Assembly: GCF_014851395.1 (NCBI RefSeq)
Contig: NW_024040041.1
Span: forward strand, 6,874,041-6,938,040
Direction: 5' to 3'
DNA length: 64,000 bases
Source: Micropterus salmoides
Lineage: Eukaryota > Chordata > Actinopteri > Centrarchiformes > Centrarchidae
The notes under the pieces are model-generated. The model had not been told where the DNA came from. It worked only from the letters and a program-made list of their open reading frames with translations, and made no database searches. Shown here one piece after another: positions 46,853-57,900 of the stretch. Made by a program: the position numbers and the translations under genes. Each line of letters begins with the position of its first letter. Positions within the stretch are counted from its first letter, which is position 1.

Positions 46853-47820
46853 ATCCGCCAGTCATCAGATACCCTGCTGGTATAATAAACTGGCCAAAGG
46901 AGGAGATAGAGGCCACTGACATCAAGACAAGAAAGCTCCTCACAATGCATGGAGTGTTTCACCCCAATCCAGCACCCTGAGACTGTACACCAAGCGTAGC
47001 GAGGGAGGTCGAGGGCTAGTGAGTGTCAAGACCACTGTCCAGGATGAAACAACAAAGATACAGGAGTACATCTGGAAGATGGCCCCCAAAGATGAAGGGC
47101 TAAGTGAATACCTCAGGCAGCAGAAACCCGAGGGTGAGGACAAGGAAGATGAAAAATCTTCATGGAGGGACAAGCCGCTGCACAGCATGGACCACAGACA
47201 AATAGAAGAAGTGGCTGATATCAAGACATCCGACCATTGGCTGGAAAAGGCTGGACTGAAGGACAGCACAGAAGCACTAATCATGGCAGCACAAGAACAG
47301 GCACTCAGTACAAGATCAATAAAGGCTGGGGTCGACCACACCAGGCAGGACTCCAGGTGCAGACTGTGCAAGGATGCCCCTGAGACAGTACAGCACATAA
47401 CAGCAGGGTGTAAGATGGATTCAGGAAGTGCCTACATGGAACGCCATAACCAGGTAGCTGGCATAGTGTACAGGAACATCTGCCATGAGTATGGACTGGA
47501 AGTCCCAAGGTCAACATGGAAGACAACTCCTAAGGTAGTTGAGAAGGACTGAGATAAGATGCTGTGGGACTTCAAGATCCAGACTGACAAACTGGTGATG
47601 GCTAACCAACCAGACATCAGCAGAAGAAGGCTGCAGTGATAGATGTGGCAATCCCAAGCGACAGCAACATCAAGAAGAAGGAACACGAGAAGCTTGAGAA
47701 ATACCAAGGGCTGAAAGAGGAGCTAGAAAAGATGTGGAGAGTAAAAGCAACAGTGCCAGTAGTGATCGGAGCACTGGGAGCCGTGACCCCCAGACTGAGA
47801 GAGTGGCTATAGTGACACAT
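46853..47820 (+). mobile_element. R2/R4-clade LINE 3' fragment (restriction-like endonuclease type)
   Basis: The plus-strand open stretch begins INWPKEEIEATDIKTRKLLT MHG, the thumb region after RT, and continues RLYTKRSEGGRGLVSVKTTV. It then has a CCHC knuckle, CRLCKDAPETVQHITAGC (C-x2-C-x8-H-x4-C). It ends with the endonuclease region (WDFKIQTDKLVMANQPDI, then frame-shifted IDVAIPSDSNIKKKEHEKLE and ATVPVVIGALGAVTPRL). Stops and frameshifts near 47553 and 47638 mark it as dead. This architecture belongs to site-specific-type LINEs (R2/R4/Dong). Confidence 0.82.
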
Positions 47821-48635
47821 ACAATCCTGCAAAGGGGTGAGAGGGGGATTTTTTTTTATTTTAATTTTAGTTTTTTTTATATACTGTATTGTGTATCAGA
47901 ACTTAGTTTTTTCTACTTTGCATCACCAGTAATCACCTCACGGCTCCTCATATTTGTCTTGTGACCCTTGAGGAGGGGGCCTGAGTCTTATGTTGAGAAC
48001 CCTGGACTGAACTAGCTACCTGTATATAAAGTAATTAAAACTAGCTCCACCTCAAGACGCAACATGCTGCTCTAACATTGATGCTGATCAACAACCTGAT
48101 AATGTCAGATAATATATCTGTCATTTTCTGCAGAACAAAGACAATTAGGCTTTTATTTTTGATACTTTAACTATCTACTTAAGTAGGATTTTGAATGCAT
48201 TACTTGTTATAAAGGGTTGTTGACATTGTTGTATTTTTACTTTTAGGATCCGAATTGTACTTCTCCCATCTCTTGAGATTTTTCCCTTGCTACTTAAGTG
48301 AAATTCAGCTGTACCACATTAGTGTAGGACTACTTATTGACTGCAGCAGGCCTATACTGGTGTAGTTTAGTACATTGCTTGGTCAGCAGAGGTCGCTGAA
48401 TCTCCATGTTGTAGAGTAACGGAAAAGCGTTTTGCACTGGGCTGTAATTCTTCCAAACTGATTGTAAAAGTCAGCCAGATACCAAAACAGGTAACCAGTG
48501 AAGTCAGTTAAAACAGCGAGTCAGAGGATGCTTATAAGAGGCAGTCGGCTGTTGCTTGATGTTCAAATTCCTTAATGCCAATAAAGGGCATCCTTTAATC
48601 AGAGGTCAAATGTTAAAATAATGCTCAATCTGCAT
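47821..48635. other. Intergenic upstream of ppp1r9b
   Basis: A poly-T/A-rich tail follows the LINE fragment, then unique-looking AT-rich sequence. A one-mismatch CTCF-like string (tcagcagaggtcgctg) lies near 48383-48398. No gene seen. Confidence 0.4.
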
Positions 48636-48639
48636 CTGC

Positions 48640-48924
48640 TGAGCGTGAACGTCTAATAACCCTGGTGGGAAAGAGGGAGAGTAGAGGGGGAAAACAGAAA
48701 AGGGAGGAGAGGGATGAGGGAAAGGACGCAGGAGAGAAGGGGTGCGGAGGAGAGGGAGAGAGATGGAGGAAAATGATGGGGGGGGGGGGGGAGGGAGGAG
48801 CGGAGGGGAGGCTGGCGCTCAGTCTGTTCGCTCGCAGGAGGAATCAGCAGCAGCAGGACAATGGACTGTCTCCGCCACGGATCCTAACGGGCACCGGGCT
48901 GTCTCCGACACACTGGAATATAAG
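48640..48924 (+). other. ppp1r9b: ppp1r9b 5'UTR exon 1 and CpG promoter
   Basis: A GA/G-rich then CpG-rich block ends in a good donor (ggaatataag/gtatgg, GT at 48925-48926). It precedes the coding exons by 6 kb on the same strand, and CpG richness continues to about 49500. I infer the non-coding first exon; the 5' end is estimated. An upstream ORF of 8 codons is present (ATG at 48861, TAA ending 48887). A G-run lies at 48779-48791. Confidence 0.55.
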
Positions 48925-51900
48925 GTATGGTGGACTTCAGCGACGCGGGGCGCAGATGGTCTCAGAGTTGGCAGGGTTGAAATCTGCTTAAAAATCTGCC
49001 TTTCGTCTGTGAAAGAGGAGAGGCTGCAGGAAGGAAGCGACGCAGCGTAGCAGACAGACACCCAGCAGGGCCTGTCGTCCGTCCGCCTCAGGGTCCAAAA
49101 CCGGCCGGTGACACGCTAACGCGGGCACAACTATACCTGCTCACTGTTAGTGTTCGTATGTGTTGAACTTTACGTAATAAATCACATCAGAAAAAAAACA
49201 CACATCCGGAATACCCGAGCTGTGATCTCCCTTCTCCAGAAAGAACGTCACGCCGAACTCCTTTACCAATCGTGTTATTTTAAGTTCCCGTGCTGACATG
49301 CTGAAGAAAACGCCTCCGAGGGTGTGAATTAAGATTACCTTGGATTCCTCGATGTCTTCAGGCGAATTCGGCGTATGAGTGATTTACCAAACCCCCTTTA
49401 ATTCACATTAAAAATCTAATCTTAAAGAGCGAGCACAGTGCTGTCGCCTTCCGCTAAACGTGTATTTGAAGGGAAGGGAAAGGAAAGAAGGCGATAACAC
49501 GCAAACCACAAATAAGAGTTGGCCATGTAACGGTAGTAAACGTTACTCTGTGTGTATACACGCCGAATTAATGAGTGGCTCGTAGTGATTCGCAATCGCT
49601 GTTAAATCATACCTGGCTACGACACATTCAGCTCCTGAAGCAACGTCACAATAAAGACTATGTTTTTCCATTGAAGCTCTGAGCTAGCAGCATATGTCGG
49701 GTATGCCAACAAAGCTTCTCTCTAGCCAGCAGGAGCAGCAGCAGGAGCATGCAGTGTGTGTCTGCCAGAATGAACCTTTGCACTAGGCCAGGCCGGGGAG
49801 TCTCCTCCACAGATGCAGGGATTGTGGCGTGAATAGATGGAGTCATTGTAGTTGCCATAATGTGCCTTCTGTTGGACATTGTGTGCGTGACGCACGTAGA
49901 CACGCATTGATACTGATATTGTACCGACGCGGAGAGACTTAAAGACTTAGTTATTACTCATGTCTGAACGGGCAGCATATTAACGTTACCATGTCACTGT
50001 AGAAGCATCTACATCAGTGGCTGCAGTGTTTGTCTCATAGACTGTGTTGACCATGTTGAATATGCACACACACACCACACAAAACACAAAGACATATGTG
50101 ACTGGTTACAGAGTCCTCAGTGTGACAGTGTATGGTGAGACAAGGTCAATTTCACCATACTAACAACCCACACACATCACACATGTCATTTGGGAAAACA
50201 CAGGCCATGCTGTTTGTGTTGGAGCCTGTATTTAGTGAAAGGAGGGGCTGTTCTCCCATCAATTGATTATAAATCATTAGTCATTTATATGCAGAGGATT
50301 ATTGATGCAGGCAGGCAGCGGTTTTGCTGTGATGTTTTTATTTTAGATTGTATTGACCTGACTGAGACTGTGTGTGTGTGTGTGTGTGTTTGTGTGTGTG
50401 TTCGTAGGAGGAGGACGATAGCTCTGGGTAAATACAGTACTCTGGAATCTAGTTACAAAATAGAAAAAAAAGCCAGTATGGACAAAAGTGATTATAGAGA
50501 AGTGGAGGATCAGAGGAACTGAGACAAATCAATGACATTAATGTTCACGACTGGGGGATGAACCAACATCTGTTTTTGCAAAATGACAAATTGATTTAAA
50601 AATGAATTAGATTAGTTTATGTAAGACCCATGTTGTAATAAGCATTAATTATCCTCTGACTCTGCACTGTTTAGGTTGTTTTTGGCCAGGTAAGAGTGAG
50701 ATGCCACTGACCAAGTAAGATGTGTGAAAATGTCTGAAACATCTTCAGATGGGACAACCAAAGTGCATTCAGGAGTGAGACCAAATGACAGGAAGCAACC
50801 CCCAAACCACAAGGGATTAGGGGTAGCGGGAGACAGATGTTGGTCTTGGAAAGACGGGGGAATGTAAAACTAAATCTGCGCTGATGCTTGTACTGTATTA
50901 ACCTATTGTTTTTTTCTTAACTGGTAGCAACATCAACAAAGGAGAGATGAATAGTCATGCTGAGATGGAGTTATGGAGACTGGAGTCAGATTTTGGTTGT
51001 CTGTGTTGTGCATTTCAGGTTACTCAATGTCAGGAGTGTGTTTACCAGTTAGACCAGGAGCCACCAGATTCGTCTTAACAATAACAGGAAAACGTCCAAG
51101 AGCTCTGTGTGTGTGCGCGCGCGCGTGTGTGTGTGTGTGTGTGTGTTTCTTGAGGCGTGTGTTAAGGTTATTTGCTTTACATTGGATTTGCTCACTTAAG
51201 TTCACATGATCAGTATGTGAGAATCTACTATTTGGCAAGACTGTCACAAGACAAACTGTGGTCGCTGTGTGTGTGTGTGTGTGTGTGTGAGCTTGTCCCA
51301 CTGTGTCAGCTGTGCCATCTGGAGTCAGTGTGAGGCGAGGCAGGAACATACATTTCCTATATTCCCCATATGCCTGTCAGCAATGTTTACAACAGTATTT
51401 ATTTTATTTTTTAGTTTATTGTCAAGTTTTTTCCTCCCTAAAAAAGTTTCGTTCAGATGCTTGTCGCAGCATATCGTTGCGAGGTGTGTGCACTAGTAGC
51501 TACAGTACTGTGAGGGATGAATGGAGGTTCGTGTGCCAACAGAAACCGTCCAGTAGTTTTTAGGAAGCTCTGACAGTTTGAAAGTGAAAGTTTAAAATGG
51601 TGCTAAAATCTATCGGCAACTGTTTGATAATTGATATGGAATTCTTGTCATTTTTCAAGCAAAAATGTCAACCATTTCCTGGTTATAGAAATTATTTGCT
51701 TTGTCTTATATGACTTATCTTTTGGGTGATCCCCAGACTTTTTCTCTCCTGCCACCATGAGTTTGAGGTTTGAGTTTAAATTAGTCCAATTATTTTTGAC
51801 CATGATGTGCAGAATGCCTCAGCTGTACTTTGTGTTTAGGGCTAATTAGCAAATCTTAGCATGCTAATTTCTTAAACTCAGATGATGAATTTGGTTATAG

Positions 51901-52461
51901 TAGCATGCTAAAAGCCTGTTAGCATGCTGACGTTAGCGTTTAGCTCAAAGCACTGGTGTGCTTAAGTACAGCCGAGAGCTGGCTGTAGCATGGCTGTAGA
52001 CGTTTTCTTCAAACAAATCATCAGTTAGTCGGGGTGGAGTATTTGACTAATGTCAAAGAAACATATTACAAGACAACAATGTAAGTGAGCCAAGTACTTC
52101 AGATTGTGTTGTTTTGTGGTGGGGAGTGTTGAATCAAATGAAGTACATGTTGCATCATTGTGACAATGTAACTTAAAAGTCAGTATGAATCTTCACACCT
52201 CGGCTGTGAATTTTCACACAAATCCCACAGACTGAGTCTGTTGGAAAAATTAGACGTGCCTCTGATCCACATTTGATTAAGTAATCGTCTGAGTAGCAAA
52301 ACCCATTTCTTTTTAACCTTTAAATTGGTGATAGTTATTATGGTTATTCCACACAAATGAACTAGAATTTTAAGTTGCAATTGTTATTATTACCACTGCA
52401 GAGTTACCATCCCACTAGTGCTCCACTTGAAAATATGTTTATTCATTTTCTTGGCCAATTT

Positions 52462-52915
52462 GAGATGAGAAGATTGATACCACTCTCATGTCTGTCTGCT
52501 GAATATGTAGCTAGCACAGAAACTGGAAATGAGATAACAGCTAGCTGATGCTGAAGCCCATTATATCTGGAGTCTTGTCACCACCATTAGCCTGCCAGGC
52601 AACCAGTGAAGACTGCTACTATAGCCAAAAGAAATCCTGGCACAGATGTCTTCATAAAACCACGACATGCTTTTTTTTACAGATATAACTAAGACATATA
52701 ATGTAAGTGTTAATACAAGAGCTAGAAGTGCTCGCAGGGATTTTTTACCTCTGGACAGAGCCAGTCTAGTTGCTTCGACTCATTTTAAGCTAAGCTTACT
52801 GGTTGGTGGTTGTAGCTTCAGGAAGGAAGCTGAAAGGAGCCATAGTTGCTGCTATTTTTCTAATAATCACTTAATTACCAAATCATCATGATGAAATAAA
52901 CATTTTATTGAGACG
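52462..52915. repeat. Palindromic teleost MITE-like repeat, copy B
   Basis: Starts agatgagaagattgataccactctcatg, as in copy A (27698-28140). It contains ctggaaatgagataacagct, ggacagagccagtctagttg and ttaagctaagcttactggtt arms. Non-coding. Confidence 0.55.
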
Positions 52916-53528
52916 TCTAAATAACTTGGTGAGATTTATTTTGTTGCCACAAACTGTGATCACCCTGTTGAAATTTGCTCTCCGTTTGATTGTTTATTTT
53001 TATTTTTTGAGGTTTTTCTTTTTTAGGTTTATGATATTAAGTGAAACAAATTGAATAATTGTGTGTGTTACACAACTTTGGTCTCATTGCTGTTGTTTTT
53101 ATTGTCGTAAGGTGCAGAACAGGAAATCAAAACCTGATGAAAACATCAGACATTATTGTAGCACAGATCAGACAGGACAAACTGCAAATGCAATCAGCCA
53201 GTAAATTAGATTGTTATCATCAGCAAACAGTTTGAAATCTGGGGTCCACAGGGGCGTTCTGTATTCTCACGCTGACTTTGTCACAAAGTAAGTTTGGCAT
53301 TTAGAGCAGCCGCATGAAGACACACATGACATGTGAGGTCACAGTGCATCATCATTTTAATTGGATTATTTTGATGGCTGCTGGAGCGCCATGTGGGTGT
53401 TATGAAATACACAGTGAAGCAGTTCTTGTGCTATTTGATGTTTGTCTATGGTTCATTTTCTGCTTATACTGGTGTTTTTTTCTCAAAGTTTTTCTCCCCT
53501 GTTTTCTGTTCTACTGCAGATTTATGCT

Positions 53529-54215
53529 AGGGCTGCAACTAACAGTTATGTTTATTACAGATTAATCTGACATGGATTCTCTGGTTTGATTAATCAATGT
53601 ATCATAAAAAAAACATTTTTCAATAAAAAACTTCCATAAGACTGAAGCAGCAGAGGTGGAGATAATCTGACTTTTAGTTCAACAGCACTGGATTCTACAT
53701 TCTGGATTCCTATAATGCAACTCAATGGACTCCATCGTTAGTGGTGTAATTCAGGCTTTCTGTTTGAAGTCTCAAGACACAAACTGCGGAGCCGTGTGGC
53801 ATGTGGTTCCTCACCACTCTTTCCCTTCATTTTCTCTTAGCTCTCAACTCTCTAAAAGTAACAAAACGTTCCATAAAATGATCACTTAATAAAATGTACT
53901 GTTCAAAAACACTGCAGTCATATCAAAGCTGAATGTTATTTTGAATGCAGATTAGGTTAATTAAAGACCAAATATTCACTGGTTGTAGCATCTTAAATAT
54001 GGGGATTTGCTGCATACTTGGAAATATCATTGTAATTTGAATATCTTTAGGTTTTGGGCTGTAAGTTTGGAAAAACAAGACATTGGAAGACATCACCCAG
54101 GCCTTTTGGAACTTGTAATAGACATTTTTCAACTTTTTTCCTGCTTTTCATAAACTGTATGATTAATCGTAATTAATCGACAATTTATTGGTGAAAATAA
54201 TTGTTTGTCGCAACC
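53529..54215. repeat. Foldback repeat with tagggctgcaactaac ends
   Basis: The left end reads tagggctgcaactaacagtt. The right end reads gtgaaaataattgtttgtcg caacc, a near inverted match. The inside is AT-rich with no transposase. It is the fullest copy of this family in the window. Confidence 0.5.
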
Positions 54216-54861
54216 GTTCTCTTAATTGCCAACAGAATATATTTTGGACCATAATGAAAAAGTGAAATGTTTTCAAAAATATTAATAATATTATAATAAT
54301 AATGATTAGTTGAATTGTCATTGTCAGTCACAATGTTAATTGATTAGCCTAAGTGTTTAATCAGAAAATAGGGTAAAATGGCAGAATTTTACCAGAATTT
54401 CCAAGGGCATGTGATGGCTCTGGTTTGTCGAACCAACAGTCCAAAATCCACAGTAATATCAAAAAGAGAAGAGCAAAAATAGAAACATTTGAGAAGCTTA
54501 TACCCACATTTTTACCTGCTAAATGTCTGATAAAAACGGTTATCTAAATTGTTGTTTATTTAGTTTTCTGTTGATCAACTAATCCATTCATTTACTAGTC
54601 CTTTCAGCAGTTGCTTTTTACACTTATAAAATATATATTTTGTTTTCAGGTTTACAAAAGCTAGATTGTACATGTTTATTTCTGTTTCATGTCAAGTAGA
54701 ATACTACTGTTGGTTTGTTAGTTGCATGTCAGACTAAGGAAAGGGGGAAGACAGTGGTTTGGGTTATGGTAACTCACTCTATTGTCATTGATTAAATGTC
54801 ATAGAAAATGTTTTATCACAAACATAAACCATCAATCTGTCTGTCCGTCTGTGTGATTCAG

Positions 54862-54947
54862 GAGGTGAATGTCAAACAGCTCCAGGATGCTGCTGCCCTT
54901 ATCTCTGCTAACCTGCTGTTCACCAGGAGGCATCTGATTTACCAAAC
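54862..54947 (+). other. ppp1r9b: ppp1r9b 5'UTR in exon 2 with upstream ORF
   Basis: The acceptor gtgtgattcag ends at 54861. The 86-base leader holds an uATG at 54869 opening a 22-codon uORF. It stops at 54935-54937, ten bases before the main ATG, so it may tune translation. Confidence 0.65.
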
Positions 54948-57900
54948 ATGATGAAGACTGAGCCCCCATCGGCCACGGGGGGCAACGGGACCTCCGGTGG
55001 CAGCAGTGGGGGAAGCGGGAGCTCGAACCTACGGAGTCCATCGCCCCACCGCAACGCCTATGAGGCCGGGCTAGCTGCGCTCAAGAAGGCCACCGACCAC
55101 CTCAATAATGCAGCCAACGGAGCCTCTGGCCCCCCCTCAAAGCCCGCTCCTCTGCCACGCCCAACTGGGAGGGGCCGGAAATATGGATCAAATGTTCACA
55201 GAATCAAGAACATGTTCATGCAGATGCAGTCTCCTGGAGATGAGGAGGACGGAGCCAAAATGATTGGTAATTCACTTCTGGTTACATTTTTGTCAAAGCC
55301 TTTGGAATAAACTATGTGAGGAGAGAGAGATGATGATGATAAATATTATAATTGTATAATTGTATTGTTATAACGTTTTGTCACCCACTATATGATGATT
55401 CTTAAAATTCATTCGTTAAACCTTCCTAGCCATTCCTCAGTCCAGGCTTTTTAAAAACCAAAAACACAAGAGGAAAAATGTAAACAACGGGTTAAACAGT
55501 TTGTATCTGCTCTAATGTACGTTTGCCAGACACATGAGTAAGTCCTCATCCTCAAAGCCTTTTCTCATGTAATGATAAAACAGAACTTGTGTGAGCTAAG
55601 CATCCAAACAGGGCAATGCCAGAACGAAATAGTCTGATTTTATGTTTTTCCCTATCAAACTTACAATATTAGGACTAACTAGCTCTACACTACAAAGATC
55701 AAAGCTGCTCCTTTATTTCTATATTATCTACGTGGATTATCAACGGGTGACAATGCTGACTTTTTGCCCGGGACACGTAGCTTTAGCCTCAGCCTTTTAG
55801 CACAATATTAGCTAGCTAGCTATAGCTGATCAAATCACTTTTCAGTGTCATTTCAGCCAATGTTTACTGACAAAAGAATAACAAGTACTATTAGGTGTAT
55901 TTTAAGTATAATAATGTGTAATGAATGGACAACATATAATAATAATACTGGCCGAGGACCAATTGCTACTCAGAAATCCAAAAGGGCAGGAAGCACAAAC
56001 AGTCAGTCAATGTTTCTAAATTTCAGCAATTAATTTGGTGAGTACAATGTTTGCATAACTGCTACAAACATGGTCAAAACCATGCCAAAAAGATCCAGGC
56101 TGTGTGAAACTGGAACTTCTACTGTAACAAACCTCTCTCTTTCCCTTTTTTGCTCTAAATCAATCTTCCCAATTAGCTTTCCTGTCATTGTCAGGTAAAG
56201 AGCAGGCAGTGAAACTGTCCCTGCCGAGGGCATCCAGCCTCAACGAGAACGTCGACCACAGCGCCCTGCTCAAACTTGGGGCCACAGTCTCAGAGAGGGT
56301 CAACCGCTTTGACTCTAAGCCAAGCGCGGAGGGTGGAGGCTCCTCTGTGGGCTTCTCTAAGCTCCAGGAGACCAGGAGGATTTTTGAACAGCGGACTCTA
56401 CAGGTTAGAAAGCACTTTTCTTTTACTTACTTAGGTATTCTGATTCTGATCCAAGAGCATCCGACTGACTGATTATTGTCTCCCACAGGAGAAGCAAGCT
56501 GCCACCAACCGGATCTTGCTGAAGAAGGAGCGGGCGTCAGGCTTCCAGGACAGCCGTCTAGATGTTGTGGCTCGCTTTAACGGCTCCACCGAGGCTTTGG
56601 ACCGGCTGGACGACCCCCCTGTTTCCGCTCCCACTCCCGCTACTATTCCCGCTGTCGCAGCTTCAGTGGGGCCCGGTGACGCCGTCAGCCCAACAGTGAG
56701 CCAGCTCAGTGCCGCGTTCGAGAAGGGCGAACTGCAAAACAATCTCTACCTCCCCCAGCGTCGGTCAGGACCTGCCCTAGCACCAAAGCCCAAACCCCCA
56801 GCCAGAGCGGAGCCTACCGGAAAGGTGAGAAGATTTTGCTTATTTATAAAAAAAAATACAGGAAATCACAAACTGCAGTTGGAAGCTGATTTAAAGTAAA
56901 GTGCATAAACCAAAAAATGAAATGGTTAGATGATCCCTCTTTGTCTTCCTCTCTCTCAGGCGAAGATGTTACCTACAGATAAGGAGGACTGCAAGGAGGT
57001 GCCAGCTGGAGCTGTGAGCACCCAGGCAGCAGAGCTAGCAGAAGCGACAGATAGGAGCATAGAAGGAGTGATGGCCAGCGAGGAGAAGGAAGGGTTCGGA
57101 CAGTCAGGAGACCAGCTCTCCAACTCATCCTACTCCTCATCGTCCTCAGTGGCTGTCACTTCTTCCTCTTCCTCTTCGGAGGTCAAACCGGAGTTGGAGG
57201 CCCAGGCCACAGCGACTGAAGCCAGGGGCTCAAGCACAGTGGCTGCCTCAGAGCGGGAGCCACAGGTGGATGAGCAGGACTGCTCCACCGGGGGGTCTGA
57301 GGCCGGAGCCAGGCTGGTGCAGGCCGAGGTTCATGCCTCGCTGGAAAATGGAGAAAAACAGCCTTCAAGTTCCTCCCCCTCCCCAGAGGACAAAGGAGCA
57401 GACTCTGAGAGGAGGAGGAGCAAGGAAGAGGAGGAGGAGGAGAACGACGAGGATGGCTCAAGGAAGGACGATTACTCAGAGGGGGATCTGGTAGATATCA
57501 GTGCGTACAGCGGGCTTGGGGAGGAGGACTCTGGGGGCAGCCAGCTAGACGATGAGGAGGATGAGGAAGATGAGGAGGTGTATCAGCCGGAGACCAGCTG
57601 CTCCGAGATCCCGGGCCTCCCTGAGGAAGAAGAGCCCCCGCCCTCCAATAGGAAAATTCGATTTAGCACTGGGCCAATCAAGGTGAGGGACTGTTTGTCA
57701 GATGTAATTACTTTTACTTTTCAACACTCGGTCAGACCTTAATGTCTCCTCAGTAGAGCAATGATTTTAAAATGAAAATGATGCCCATCACAAACATCAG
57801 TCCATGTCATATCAGCTATGTGGCCGCATCCTGGATCCAGTACTGTCAGTTTTATTCGAGCCAGTACTGAGAGCCCATACGAGGAACTCCTTGAGGCACT

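Larger units (their letters stand above)
48925..54861 (+). other. ppp1r9b intron 1
   Basis: This intron of about 5.9 kb has a CpG-rich 5' part. It contains (GT)n tracts at 50369-50400, 51105-51147 (with a GCGCGC block) and 51266-51289. A leftover teleost repeat lies at 51770-52000 (gcatgctaa / gttagcatgct arms, ctgtagcatggctgtagac). Two larger repeats are listed separately. No coding exon seen. Confidence 0.6.

Noticed and set aside
47019..47552. 177-codon ORF as a host gene
   Set aside because: Its CCHC knuckle and downstream motifs identify it as part of an R2/R4-type LINE, with frameshifts beyond it.
48665..49050. Overlapping ORFs of 102-108 codons at the ppp1r9b promoter
   Set aside because: Low-complexity Gly/Glu/Arg translations of a GA- and CpG-rich leader; no conserved start context or domain.
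56473..56742. Minus-strand ORF of 89 codons
   Set aside because: Opposite-strand shadow of ppp1r9b exon 4.
57183..57461. Minus-strand ORF of 92 codons inside ppp1r9b exon 5
   Set aside because: Shadow of the GC-biased spinophilin coding exon; the plus strand is clearly the gene.
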